Shown here piece after piece: positions 1 through 8,718 of a stretch of 64,000 nucleotides of DNA; within the stretch, counting starts at the first letter, position 1; every line of letters begins with the position of its first letter. Below the pieces are notes generated by a model that saw only the letters and a program-made list of their open reading frames with translations, made no database searches and was not told the origin of the DNA. The translations under genes were made by a program, and so were the position numbers. Source of the stretch: Pseudohalioglobus lutimaris (GTDB lineage: Bacteria; Pseudomonadota; Gammaproteobacteria; Pseudomonadales; Halieaceae); contig NZ_PKUS01000011.1 in assembly GCF_002866825.1 (NCBI RefSeq), positions 88,027-152,026 of the forward strand, read 5' to 3'.

Positions 1-354
1 GTCCAGGCTCAGTGGCTCAATGCGTTCCGTGTAGCGGCGAAAAATGGCATGGAACTGGCGTGAAACCTCACGGTAGAGTTCAAACCGAGGCCTGAGTATC
101 ACCAGGTGGGGGCACAGTTGCCGGGCGCGGCTACTGGGCATTGCGGAATGTACACCAAAGCTGCGCGCAGCGTAGTTGCAGGTGGCGATAACGCCCCGGC
201 CCTCTGCGGCACCGCCTACGGCAAGTGGCTGTCCGGCAAGCGAGGGATCCTCTCGCGCCTCGACCGAGGCATAGAACGAGTCAGCGTCGAGGTGAATGAT
301 CTTGCGCCCGGTTTCCGGTTCGCGGGGTGGTCTGGGCGGGTGGGGCGATGTCAT
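1..354 (-). CDS. dinB: DNA polymerase IV, N-terminal part (cut by window edge)
   Basis: Y-family translesion polymerase that extends past lesions and mispaired ends. The 118 visible codons carry the [10 protein letters not shown] motif (residues 23-32; a metal-binding Asp and the steric-gate aromatic), the [13 protein letters not shown] stretch and the FGVHSAMP segment, all typical of Pol IV. The reading runs off the window just before the catalytic Asp-Glu pair (it ends at IEPLSLD), so the gene is partial only because of the window edge. The start gives an 18-residue Pro/Arg-rich extension before the usual KIIHLD start. I saw no convincing LexA box (CTG-N10-CAG) in the short upstream gap, so SOS control is not supported here. 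Confidence 0.95.
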   Translation of the reverse strand, partial: MTSPHPPRPPREPETGRKIIHLDADSFYASVEAREDPSLAGQPLAVGGAAEGRGVIATCNYAARSFGVHSAMPSSRARQLCPHLVILRPRFELYREVSRQFHAIFRRYTERIEPLSLD

Positions 355-409
355 GCTGATATCTGGGTGCTCGCAGCTATCAAGGTTAATACGAAATGAG
401 TCTGCCGGG

Positions 410-1294
410 CTAGGCGTCAAGCGAACGACAGGTGTCCATCCATGATTGTACTGACTCCAGCGGGTAGCGCTGCCTGGTAAGTGCAAAATAGAAAGTGCGG
501 CGCATATCCCGCCTGGGTAGGGCCAGCGGCACCAGGTCCCCGTTGGCGAAATTACGCTGTAATACGATGCGCGACAGGCAACCAATCCCCAGTCCTGACT
601 CCACCGCATTCTTGATGGCCTCGTTATGGTGAAACTCCATATATACATTGAGGTCAGGGAGTAAGCCGGCCATGGCCTTGTCAAAAGTCTGGCGCGCGCC
701 GGAAGCGGGTTCGCGAAGTATCCAGGCCGCGTCTTTTATGTCACGGGTAGACAGGCTGCGTTTGCGCGCCAGTGGGTGATTGGCGGCACAAAAAACCACC
801 AGCTCATCCTCTCGCCAGGGAATCAACTTCAGTTCCCGGTGCTGGACCTCGCCTTCTATCATGCCGATGTCGATCTGGTAATCGAGCACCTTGGTCACAA
901 TTTCCGGCGTGTTGGCGATCTCCAGGGCGACATCTGCCTGAGGATACTGCGACAGGTAGTCGGCGAGATAGCGCGTTGCCAGGTGGTTGCCTATGGTGAA
1001 ACTGGCACCCACCTTGATATGTCCCAGCCCTTTATGGGTCTTGAGTACTTCCTCAAAACTGAGCGCATGGTCGACCAGCGACTGGGCTTCTTTACGGACG
1101 GTCTGACCCACTGCGTTCAGCGTCAGTTTGTTGCTGACCCTGTCGAACAATGCAATATCGTAGCCGTGCTCCAGGGTCTGCAGGGCTTCGCTGGCGGCTG
1201 ACTGTGACATATGCAGGGTGTGGGCCGCGCGAGAAATACTCTGTTGCCTGGCCACTTCGAGGAAAATCTGCAGTTGTCTCAGTGTGTACTTCAT
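410..1294 (-). CDS. LysR-family transcriptional regulator, YeiE-like
   Basis: 294-residue LysR regulator with an N-terminal winged HTH (about residues 4-62; [19 protein letters not shown] is the recognition region) and a C-terminal effector domain. The effector domain resembles E. coli Yei[31 protein letters not shown] and the [11 protein letters not shown] segment all align. A longer frame upstream is open, but the start is placed at MKYTLRQLQ, where LysR homology begins. It diverges from cysC-sat, the classic position for a LysR regulator of its neighbour. YeiE is linked to sulfite sensing in enterobacteria, so control of sulfate activation is a plausible inference. A palindrome lies 20 bp upstream of its start. 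Confidence 0.9.
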   Translation of the reverse strand: MKYTLRQLQIFLEVARQQSISRAAHTLHMSQSAASEALQTLEHGYDIALFDRVSNKLTLNAVGQTVRKEAQSLVDHALSFEEVLKTHKGLGHIKVGASFTIGNHLATRYLADYLSQYPQADVALEIANTPEIVTKVLDYQIDIGMIEGEVQHRELKLIPWREDELVVFCAANHPLARKRSLSTRDIKDAAWILREPASGARQTFDKAMAGLLPDLNVYMEFHHNEAIKNAVESGLGIGCLSRIVLQRNFANGDLVPLALPRRDMRRTFYFALTRQRYPLESVQSWMDTCRSLDA

Positions 1295-1313
1295 ATCTGC
1301 GGTTCCAGCTGTG

Positions 1314-1330
1314 TATCGGTAAAACCGATA
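1314..1330. promoter_or_regulatory. Candidate LysR operator palindrome
   Basis: Perfect inverted repeat TATCGGT-AAA-ACCGATA in the lysR-cysC divergent intergenic region. It contains the T-N11-A core expected of LysR-type sites (TCGGTAAAACCGA). It lies 20 bp upstream of the regulator start and about 120 bp upstream of cysC, suiting autoregulation plus activation of the divergent operon. Binding is inferred. Confidence 0.5.
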
Positions 1331-1398
1331 GAATGATCCATGATATCCTGTTTTACATATGGCACCAATGCCCGTAACCTTCGCCTCCAACAATAACC

Positions 1399-1426
1399 TG
1401 GGAGCCATGCTGGGCCGCAGCTCCCA
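1399..1426 (+). other. Hairpin in the cysC leader
   Basis: TGGGAGC pairs with GCTCCCA across a 14-nt loop, giving a 7-bp stem ending about 22 nt before the cysC start and just ahead of the ribosome binding site. No T-run follows, so it is not a standard terminator. It could affect mRNA stability or translation; function unknown. Confidence 0.4.
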
Positions 1427-1448
1427 ATAGCAGCAGAGGAATGCAATT

Positions 1449-2066
1449 ATGGCAGAGCAGAAAGCAACCAACGTGCACTGGCACGAGGGCGACATCACAC
1501 GCGAACACCGCGAAAAAATTCTCGGACACAAGGGCGCGACGCTCTGGTTCACCGGACTCTCCGGATCTGGAAAAAGCACCGTGGCAGTTGAACTTGAAGG
1601 CACCCTGCATGAAATGGGCATACTGTCCTATCGCCTGGATGGCGACAATGTGCGCATGGGCATTAACAAGAACCTGGGTTTCTCTGCGGAGGACCGCACT
1701 GAGAATATTCGTCGCATTGGTGAGGTGGCCAAGCTGTTTGTGGATGCTGGCCAGATCGCCCTGTCCAGTTTTATAAGCCCGTACCGTGCGGACCGCGATC
1801 AGGTGCGTCAGCTGCATGACGAGGCCGGTATGGAGTTCATTGAGATCTTTGTCGACTGTTCGCTGGAGGCCGCAGAGGAGCGCGACCCCAAAGGGCTTTA
1901 TAAGAAAGCGCGTGCGGGTGAGATCAAGAACTTTACCGGAATCGACGATCCCTATGAGGCGCCCAATAACCCTGAAATACACCTGCACTCGGACAAACAA
2001 ACCCTGCAGGAAGAGGTCGATCAAATTCTTGCCGTGCTGCGCGAGCGCGGCATCATCAAACAGTAA
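1449..2066 (+). CDS. cysC: Adenylylsulfate (APS) kinase
   Basis: Cytosolic enzyme that phosphorylates APS at the 3' position to give PAPS, the second step of sulfate activation. The 205-residue product is full length for the family. It has the P-loop GLSGSGKST (36-44), the DGDNVR substrate loop (64-69) and FISPYRADRD (108-117), whose Ser is the phosphoserine position in E. coli CysC. An AGAGGA ribosome binding site precedes the ATG. It is followed after 12 bp by sat, so the two sequential activities are co-transcribed. No cysDN or cysH is present in the window. Confidence 0.96.
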   Translation: MAEQKATNVHWHEGDITREHREKILGHKGATLWFTGLSGSGKSTVAVELEGTLHEMGILSYRLDGDNVRMGINKNLGFSAEDRTENIRRIGEVAKLFVDAGQIALSSFISPYRADRDQVRQLHDEAGMEFIEIFVDCSLEAAEERDPKGLYKKARAGEIKNFTGIDDPYEAPNNPEIHLHSDKQTLQEEVDQILAVLRERGIIKQ

Positions 2067-2078
2067 CAGGAGAGCACC

Positions 2079-3266
2079 ATGATCAAGCCACACGGTTCAG
2101 ATGAACTGAACCCGTTATTCGTCTACGACACTGAAAAACGCCACGCACTTATAGCGGAAGCTGAAAGCCTGCCCTCGCTGCTGCTGAATTCCGCGGCCGC
2201 GGCCAACGCAGTGATGCTCGGTGGCGGATATTTTAATCCACTGACTGGTTACATGAATCTCGCCGATGCGCTCTCGATTGCCGAGAACATGCACACTACA
2301 TCAGGCTTGTTTTTCCCTGTGCCCATTCTCAACATGACCGAAGAGGCTGGTGTTGAGGCGGGTAGCCGTATCGCACTGCGTGACCCCAATGTTGAGGGTA
2401 ACCCTGTGCTGGCGATTATGGACGTCGAGGCCGTGGAGACGGTGACTGACGAGCAAATCGACTTCATGGCGGAAAAAATCTTCCGTACCCTGGACGGGGC
2501 GCACCCCGGTGTAGCCACCTTCAAAAGCCTGGGCAAGACCGTGCTCTCGGGTCCTATTCAGGTGCTTGGCTTCTCCTACTTCCAGGCCGATTTCCCGGAT
2601 ACTTTCCGCACCGCCGTAGAGATTCGCAACGAGATTGCGGAACACGGCTGGGAGAAGGTCGTTGCCTTCCAGACGCGTAATCCCATGCACCGGGCACACG
2701 AAGAACTCTGCCGCATGGCGATGGAGGACCTGGGCGCCGACGGTATTCTCATTCACATGCTTCTGGGTAAGCTGAAGCCGGGCGATATTCCTGCCGAGGT
2801 GCGTGATGCGTCCATTCGCAAGATGGTGGAAGTGTATTTTCCTGCCAACACCGTCATGATTACCGGTTACGGCTTCGACATGCTCTATGCTGGCCCGCGC
2901 GAGGCGGTGCTGCACGCTGTGTTCCGCCAGAACTGTGGTTGCACGCACCTGATCGTTGGCCGTGATCACGCCGGGGTGGGGGACTACTACGGTGGCTTTG
3001 ACGCGCAGACTATCTTCGACGAGGAAGTGCCCGCAGATGCGCTGGAGCTGGAAATCTACAAGGCGGACCACACCGCATACAGCAAAAAGCTGAACAAGGT
3101 GGTAATGATGCGTGATGCGCCCGACCATGCCAAGGAAGACTTCGTGCTGCTTTCAGGCACAGCAGTGCGGGAGATGCTGGGCAAGGGTATTGCGCCTCCT
3201 CCGGAGTTTTCTCGCCCTGAGGTCGCCAGGATCCTGTCCGATTACTACCAGTCGCTGGACAGCTGA
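2079..3266 (+). CDS. sat: Single-chain sulfate adenylyltransferase (ATP sulfurylase)
   Basis: Makes APS and pyrophosphate from ATP and sulfate. It is the monofunctional Sat type (395 residues), unrelated to the heterodimeric CysD/CysN enzyme usual in gammaproteobacteria. The N-terminal PUA-like domain covers roughly residues 1-170 (GGGYFNPLTGYM at 48-59). The nucleotidyl-transfer domain has QTRNPMHRAHE (198-208) and GRDHAGVGDYYG (294-305), which bind ATP and sulfate. There is no C-terminal APS-kinase domain; that activity is the separate cysC just upstream. AGGAGAG ribosome binding site. Pairing with cysC argues for the assimilatory (PAPS-forming) direction rather than sulfur oxidation. Confidence 0.95.
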   Translation: MIKPHGSDELNPLFVYDTEKRHALIAEAESLPSLLLNSAAAANAVMLGGGYFNPLTGYMNLADALSIAENMHTTSGLFFPVPILNMTEEAGVEAGSRIALRDPNVEGNPVLAIMDVEAVETVTDEQIDFMAEKIFRTLDGAHPGVATFKSLGKTVLSGPIQVLGFSYFQADFPDTFRTAVEIRNEIAEHGWEKVVAFQTRNPMHRAHEELCRMAMEDLGADGILIHMLLGKLKPGDIPAEVRDASIRKMVEVYFPANTVMITGYGFDMLYAGPREAVLHAVFRQNCGCTHLIVGRDHAGVGDYYGGFDAQTIFDEEVPADALELEIYKADHTAYSKKLNKVVMMRDAPDHAKEDFVLLSGTAVREMLGKGIAPPPEFSRPEVARILSDYYQSLDS

Positions 3267-3287
3267 AGACCTGGCGTAACCGTCAAT

Positions 3288-3318
3288 GGCTGGCGCCGGG
3301 AAAACCTGGGCGCCAGCC
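3288..3318. other. Perfect 10-bp hairpin between sat and the DHH gene
   Basis: GGCTGGCGCC and GGCGCCAGCC form a perfect stem around an 11-nt loop, 22 bp before the next start codon. There is no T-run, so an intrinsic terminator is unlikely. It may mark the 3' end of the cysC-sat message or uncouple expression of the next gene. Confidence 0.45.
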
Positions 3319-3339
3319 CACTCCAATACGGAAAAGCAA

Positions 3340-4296
3340 ATGAACTACGATCTTTTCAATGGCGACGCAGATGGGATCTGCGCGCTTATCCAGTTGCGCC
3401 TCGCCGAGCCGCGCGATGCCACTCTGGTCACAGGTGTGAAGCGTGATATCAACCTGCTCGCCAGGGTCGAAGCCGCACCGGGCGATGATATCACCGTGCT
3501 CGATGTATCCATGGACAAAAACCGGGCAGCGCTGGACACCGTTCTGGCTGCAGGAGCAAAAGTTTTCTATGTAGATCACCATTTCCCAGGCGAGATTCCA
3601 GATCACGCGGGCCTTACCAGTATCATTAACGAGGCCCCCGATGTGTGTACTGCAGCGTTGGTCAACGGTCACCTCGGCGGAGCACATGTCGACTGGGCCG
3701 TGACTGGCGCGTTCGGTGATAACCTCAAGGACACAGCGCGAACGCTCGCCAGGGACCTGGAGTTGTCAGCAGCAGACCTTGCCTCGCTGGAGCGGCTGGG
3801 CACCTGCATCAATTACAATGGCTATGGCCCGGCGATAGAGGACCTGCACTTTGACCCTGAAGAGCTATATCGAAGGCTTTACGCGGCGGGTTCACCCCTG
3901 GAGTTCGTGAGTGCATCGCCGGACTTCACTCGACTTGCGCAGGGTTATGACGCGGATATGGCGCAGGCTGCAGCGTTACAACCTGTCCATGCCAGTGAGT
4001 CTGTTGCAGTGTTTATGCTGCCCGACGAGGCCTGGGCCAGGAGGGTAAGTGGTGTATACAGTAATGACCTGGCTACCGATAACCCCGGTAGAGCCCATGC
4101 AGTGTTGACGCGCAAGGCCAACGGTAATTACCTGGTCAGCGTTCGCGCGCCATTGAGCAACAAGCAGGGCGCGGCAGAGCTGTGTATGCAATTTCCCACC
4201 GGTGGGGGCAGGGCAGCGGCAGCGGGTATCAACGACTTGCCCGAGGGCAGCCTGGAGAGCTTCACCAGCGCTTTCGCTGAAGCCTACTCCGGTTAA
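3340..4296 (+). CDS. DHH-family phosphoesterase
   Basis: 318-residue protein with the DHH signature of manganese-dependent phosphoesterases: FNGDADGI (6-13), LDVSMDKN around D55 and the DHH triad (79-81, VDHHFPG), plus a Gly-rich C-terminal DHHA1-like end (TGGGRAAAAGI). An upstream in-frame ATG exists at 3286, but it lies inside the hairpin region and lacks family similarity, so MNYDLF is preferred. DHH enzymes of the NrnA type hydrolyse nanoRNA and 3'-phosphoadenosine-5'-phosphate (pAp). Next to PAPS-forming genes, pAp recycling is an attractive but unproven role. The exact substrate is not visible in the sequence. Confidence 0.8.
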   Translation: MNYDLFNGDADGICALIQLRLAEPRDATLVTGVKRDINLLARVEAAPGDDITVLDVSMDKNRAALDTVLAAGAKVFYVDHHFPGEIPDHAGLTSIINEAPDVCTAALVNGHLGGAHVDWAVTGAFGDNLKDTARTLARDLELSAADLASLERLGTCINYNGYGPAIEDLHFDPEELYRRLYAAGSPLEFVSASPDFTRLAQGYDADMAQAAALQPVHASESVAVFMLPDEAWARRVSGVYSNDLATDNPGRAHAVLTRKANGNYLVSVRAPLSNKQGAAELCMQFPTGGGRAAAAGINDLPEGSLESFTSAFAEAYSG

Positions 4297-4314
4297 CTGG
4301 CTTTGAGTGAATCG

Positions 4315-6645
4315 TTATTCGGGGGCCGTTGCTGACAACTGCTGTACCTGATCCACGAAGTGCCAGGGCGCCAGCATCGGCTTGAGCGCCTCTGCACTCA
4401 CCGGCTCGCTGAATAAATAGCCCTGAATCAGGTTGGCACCGTTGGCGGTGAGAAAGTGGAACTGGGCCTCTGTTTCAACCCCGGTAGCCAGGGCCTTCAG
4501 TCCAAGGCTGCGCGCCAGGGAAAGGATCGCCACAACCAGTTTTGCGCCGGTGTCAGTGCGGTCCGCTTCCAGCAGGAAGCTGCGGTCAATCTTTAATTCA
4601 TCCAGCGGATACTGGCTGAGATAGTGCAGTGGGGAATAACCCGTCCCGAAGTCGTCCACTGAGAGATAAACGCCGCTGTCGCGCAGCGCCTTCAGCGCGC
4701 CGACGGTCTCGGTTTCATTGCTGCTCATAATCGCCTCGCTGAGACCTAATTCGAGTTGATGGGCTTCTATTCCTGACTTTGCCAGTGTTGCATTGACCTT
4801 CTCAACGAAGGCCATGGAGAACTGCAGCGCGGATACGTTGATCGCTACTTTGCCCAGTTTGACGCCCTCATCATTGAATCGACGCACCTGCCTGCAGGCC
4901 TCAACCAGTACCCAGTCACCCAATTGCTCCATCAGCCCCGCTTTCTCTGCCAGGTTGACAAACTTGGCGGGCGGTATCTGGCCCAATTGCGGGTGCTCCC
5001 AGCGCAGCAGCGCCTCGGCACCGATGACGGACCCCGAGTTGGTATCGATTTGTGGCTGGTAAGCAAGGCTAAGACCACCCTGTTCCAGGGCGGTACGCAG
5101 GTCTGACTCCAGGCGCAGGCGCTCCGCACCCTGGTGACCCATGTTGCTGCGGTAGAAGCGATAGCGGGTTTCACTGCCGTCTTGCTTGGCATGATATTTG
5201 GCGGTACTCGCAGCTTTAAGCAGGCTCTCTACATCCTTACCGTCGGTAGGTGCGATAGCAATGCCCACGCTGGGGTGCAGCGACAACTTGTGCCCGGCGA
5301 TAGTCAAAGGGGCTGTGAGGTTGTCGATCAGGCGGCCGGCCACCACAGCCGCCGAATCCGCCGAGTCGAGCTGATTCAGGATGATAGTGAATTCATCCCC
5401 GCCCAGTCTGGCGACATCAATCCCGGTCTTGCCGTCTGTGAGATAGCCGACGCTATCGCTATCGCGCACTGTTCGGGTAATGCGTTTGCTAACCTCCACC
5501 AACAGTTTGTCACCTGCACCCATACCCAGAGAGTCATAAACGCGTTTGAAGTCATCAAGATCGACAAACAGCAGGGCGAGAGTATGACCATGGCGCTGGT
5601 TCAGCTTCAGTAACAGGCCGAGTTGTTCTGTGAGCAGGTGCCTGTTGGGTAGTTTGGTAAGGTCGTCATAATTGGCCACCTGTTCCAGTTGGTCGCGCGT
5701 CTTGTTTGCTTCCTCCATTGCCTTGTCGAGAGCTTGACTGCTTTCCGATAGCTGCGAGCTGCGCTCCTGAACTTTCAGGCTGAGCAGGCGCTTGTCAATT
5801 TCGTGTACTTTTTTCGAATCACGGATGCCCTCGATAACGCCGTTAAACAGCCGGGTGATGTCCTCCAACTCCTCGCCACCACCCACTTTGATCGGCTCGT
5901 TGATCTCCCCGGCAGCGACGGCGTCAGCCATTAGTGCCAACTCTCGCAGTGGCCGGGTGACCCGCCTGGCGATCAACCAGGCAAGCAATCCACCGAGCAT
6001 TGCCAGCAGCAAGTGGAAGAGCATGACACGCAGGCCAGCTGCAAGGGATTTCTCAATGAGCACGGCCGGATCCGACAATATGTGTACATAACCTATAACG
6101 CGCTGACTCGCATTGGCGCTATCGCCGGTTATAGCAACAGTAAAGTCTGTTGCGGTGAGTCCGGCTGCACCGGTGTTGACCTTGGTAAGAACCGGCAGGG
6201 TCTGATAAATGGGGGCATGTGAATTGCCCAGTGCCTGCCAGAGACTCAGGCGCAGTGGTGCGCCGGTCCCTGCGTCAAAGAAGCGTATGCCCCCATCCAG
6301 GGTCATCATACTTCGGCGTACCCCGGTAAAAGAGTCAGGCTCATGCCGGTTGGCTCCCGCGCGCGTGGCGCTGGCGAGAAGCTCGCCGAGGCCATTGAAC
6401 ACCTGTGCTGTGGTACCTGAGTCAGAGGAGAGAAACTGGGCGAGAGCTTGTTCCAGCTTTGCCCTGTCGGATTGGTAGATGAAATACTGCAACCCCGGTT
6501 GCCCGCGCAGATTGGCCTCGGCCCGACTGGCCAGTGCGGCGGTCTCCAGTTCGAATTCGCGAAGTGCCGTAGCGATGCCTGAGATCACCCCGATGGCGAC
6601 AAGAGTGACGGCAAAGGTCAGACCCAGGCGGACTGAAATTCTCAT
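4315..6645 (-). CDS. Membrane-bound GGDEF/EAL c-di-GMP enzyme with HAMP
   Basis: 776 residues. A first membrane segment (about 9-28), a periplasmic sensor of roughly 175 residues and a second membrane segment (about 207-226) are followed by HAMP (about 227-280), a coiled linker, GGDEF (about 325-500) and EAL (about 505-760). The GGDEF motif is intact (RLGGDEF, 413-419), as are EALLRWEHP (544-552), DDFGTGYS and ELKID, so both diguanylate cyclase and phosphodiesterase activity are possible. Between the RDSD I-site-like motif (394-397) and GGDEF there are about 12 extra residues, so the usual five-residue spacing is lost. It converges on the DHH gene. The sensed signal is unknown. Confidence 0.92.
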   Translation of the reverse strand: MRISVRLGLTFAVTLVAIGVISGIATALREFELETAALASRAEANLRGQPGLQYFIYQSDRAKLEQALAQFLSSDSGTTAQVFNGLGELLASATRAGANRHEPDSFTGVRRSMMTLDGGIRFFDAGTGAPLRLSLWQALGNSHAPIYQTLPVLTKVNTGAAGLTATDFTVAITGDSANASQRVIGYVHILSDPAVLIEKSLAAGLRVMLFHLLLAMLGGLLAWLIARRVTRPLRELALMADAVAAGEINEPIKVGGGEELEDITRLFNGVIEGIRDSKKVHEIDKRLLSLKVQERSSQLSESSQALDKAMEEANKTRDQLEQVANYDDLTKLPNRHLLTEQLGLLLKLNQRHGHTLALLFVDLDDFKRVYDSLGMGAGDKLLVEVSKRITRTVRDSDSVGYLTDGKTGIDVARLGGDEFTIILNQLDSADSAAVVAGRLIDNLTAPLTIAGHKLSLHPSVGIAIAPTDGKDVESLLKAASTAKYHAKQDGSETRYRFYRSNMGHQGAERLRLESDLRTALEQGGLSLAYQPQIDTNSGSVIGAEALLRWEHPQLGQIPPAKFVNLAEKAGLMEQLGDWVLVEACRQVRRFNDEGVKLGKVAINVSALQFSMAFVEKVNATLAKSGIEAHQLELGLSEAIMSSNETETVGALKALRDSGVYLSVDDFGTGYSPLHYLSQYPLDELKIDRSFLLEADRTDTGAKLVVAILSLARSLGLKALATGVETEAQFHFLTANGANLIQGYLFSEPVSAEALKPMLAPWHFVDQVQQLSATAPE

Positions 6646-6989
6646 CCGGCCCCAGCTTCGTTGTTTCCTGTTAACCCGGTGAAGGCAGTCATTGTCCTCG
6701 CCCAGCGCCCCTGTGTTTGCGTCTTTTTTCGTACACTGCTTCCTGGCAGGCCTGTGTCCAATCCAATGGCTGGAGTGCAGTAGTTTATGTAGAGGGAAGC
6801 TAGCATGAGGAAAGTGATCCTCGCAAATTCAAAAGGGAGAATAGTGCAGTTGTGTCGGTTGCGTAAAGGTGACAAAAGTTACGCGAAACAGGTCACACTA
6901 CGCACCTCTGTCTCTGTATTTGCCTGTCCATTATCGACGCAACAAAGTATGCTAATGGCTTTAATAGGAAGGAAAAGAAGAAGCCGTCA
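6646..6989. other. Divergent intergenic region, no gene seen
   Basis: 344 bp between the c-di-GMP enzyme and the SLC13 permease, which are transcribed away from each other, so it must hold both promoters. I see a clear AGGAAGG ribosome binding site for the permease but no convincing -35/-10 pair, RNA gene or repeat. Short open frames here lack ribosome sites and family similarity. Confidence 0.5.
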
Positions 6990-8714
6990 ATGATTGACCA
7001 GTTGTTGATCGTCGGGTTGTTTGCGTGCCTGGTTGCCAGCCTGATCTTTACCGATTGGCCTGCCGTCTGGGTGTTCACCTGTTCCATGCTTGCAGCCTAT
7101 TTTGTCGGTCTTGTTGATACCGCAGACGTTCTGTCAAAGGCCTCCAATAGTGGCCTGATTACTCTTGTATTATTGTTGCTGGTATCCGTAGGCCTGGAAA
7201 AACTGTCCTGGCTCTCTCGCCTGTCTGGTCAACTGGTGACGGAAAGCTACACCTTCAGCCTGCTTCGCCTGGGTGCCGTGACGGCATTTTTCTCCGCATT
7301 TGTTAACAATACTGCGGTAGTAGCAACGCTTGCTCACAGTGTGCGCAGTAACAAACATCACCCGGCGTCACGCCTGCTGATTCCCCTTTCGTACGCCGCG
7401 ATACTTGGCGGGACAATGACCTTGATTGGTACCTCCACAAACCTGATCGTGAGCAGCTTTCTCGAGGACGTCACCGGCACCGGCTTGGATTTTTTTGATT
7501 TCTTTGCGATCGGTGCAACCGCGACTGGACTCGGGCTTGTCGCGCTGGTTTTCTCTGCACGCCTGCTGCCGGCCACAGAGGACGATGCGATCGACATTAC
7601 CGAATACCTGATTGAAGCAGAAGTGGATCCTGATTCAGCGCTGGTGGGAAAAAGTATCACGGAGAACAAACTGCGCGACCTGGAAGACCTGTTCCTCGTT
7701 GAACTTGTTCGTGGCGAGCACCTGATTTCACCAGTTGCCCCGCAGGAGTTTATCGAGGCAGGCGACAAACTGATTTTCTCCGGTGATATCAACCAGGTCA
7801 GTACCCTGGACGAGATCGACGGCCTGCGACTGTTCGCGATAGAAGAGGGCCTGCTGCGGGAGAATATGATCGAAGTTATCGTGATGCCCAACGCGACTAT
7901 CGAGGGTAAGACGATAAAAGATAGCGGATTCCGATCGCTGTTTGATGCCGCGGTGGTCGGCATGCGTCGGGGTGGTAAGCGCCTTTCGGGGAAACTGGGC
8001 AACATCACCATACAGGCCGGCGATAACATGATGCTCGCGGTGGGCGCTGATTTCAACGAACGCAAGAACCTGGGCAAGAACTTTGTTGTGGTAGATGAGT
8101 CTGTGGGCGGGGTTAAAACAACACCACTGCAGAACTACTTGATTACTGCCGTGTTGTTGGTGGTCATTGTACTTGCAACCACTGGCATCGTGCCCCTTAT
8201 CAAGGGTATGGCTTTTTTACTGGTCACCATGCTGATGATGAAGGTGGTGCGGGGCTCAGAGCTTCGTAGACGTTTTCCCTTCGAGATCTGGTTGATTATC
8301 GCCTCGGCCCTCACGCTCTCTCAGGCATTGACCAATACTGGTGTTGTGGGTGTGCTGGCTAATTTTCTACATGAACATCTGGCGGTTCTGGGGCCCTGGG
8401 CCGCGCTGGCAGGAATCTATTTTGGCACGCTGTTACTGACTGAAATGATGACCAACAATGCGGCGGCAGCACTGGCGTTCCCGATCGCCTTTGGTCTGGC
8501 GGAGAGCTACGGTCTGTCGCATATGCCGTTTATTATGGCGGTGGCGTATGGCGCCAGCGCGAGCTTTTTAACGCCCTATGGCTACACCACCAACCTGATG
8601 GTGCAAAACCTGGGTGGTTATGGGCTGAATGATTATTTCCGCGCAGGCCTACCCCTGTCCGTGGTCTATTCGCTTGTGGTGCTGGTGCTTATTCCCCGTC
8701 TGTTTCCGTTTTAG
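6990..8714 (+). CDS. SLC13-type anion permease with TrkA-C domains
   Basis: 574-residue inner-membrane carrier of the SLC13/DASS (CitMHS-like) fold. It has about 10-12 hydrophobic segments in two halves, each with a re-entrant motif: LIGTSTNLIV in the first and MMTNNAAAALAFP in the second. Between them lies a soluble stretch (about residues 205-370) with two TrkA-C (RCK_C) domains. Permeases of this architecture include sulfate transporters, and its position near cysC-sat favours sulfate or another inorganic anion; this is inference. The DHH and GGDEF/EAL genes separate it from cysC-sat, so it is a separate transcription unit. Confidence 0.88.
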   Translation: MIDQLLIVGLFACLVASLIFTDWPAVWVFTCSMLAAYFVGLVDTADVLSKASNSGLITLVLLLLVSVGLEKLSWLSRLSGQLVTESYTFSLLRLGAVTAFFSAFVNNTAVVATLAHSVRSNKHHPASRLLIPLSYAAILGGTMTLIGTSTNLIVSSFLEDVTGTGLDFFDFFAIGATATGLGLVALVFSARLLPATEDDAIDITEYLIEAEVDPDSALVGKSITENKLRDLEDLFLVELVRGEHLISPVAPQEFIEAGDKLIFSGDINQVSTLDEIDGLRLFAIEEGLLRENMIEVIVMPNATIEGKTIKDSGFRSLFDAAVVGMRRGGKRLSGKLGNITIQAGDNMMLAVGADFNERKNLGKNFVVVDESVGGVKTTPLQNYLITAVLLVVIVLATTGIVPLIKGMAFLLVTMLMMKVVRGSELRRRFPFEIWLIIASALTLSQALTNTGVVGVLANFLHEHLAVLGPWAALAGIYFGTLLLTEMMTNNAAAALAFPIAFGLAESYGLSHMPFIMAVAYGASASFLTPYGYTTNLMVQNLGGYGLNDYFRAGLPLSVVYSLVVLVLIPRLFPF

Positions 8715-8718
8715 TGAA

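Noticed and set aside
355..409. Possible LexA site before dinB
   Set aside because: Only CTG-N8-CAG can be read; the spacing does not match CTG-N10-CAG.
1353..2093. Minus-strand frame opposite cysC (246 codons)
   Set aside because: Antisense to cysC and lacking any recognisable domain; the divergent regulator start lies elsewhere.
2301..3128. Long minus-strand frame opposite sat (275 codons)
   Set aside because: Antisense shadow of a clear ATP sulfurylase in GC-rich DNA; no ribosome site or protein-family features.
7358..8077. Minus-strand frame opposite the SLC13 gene
   Set aside because: Ser/Arg-rich composition typical of a shadow frame; no domain.
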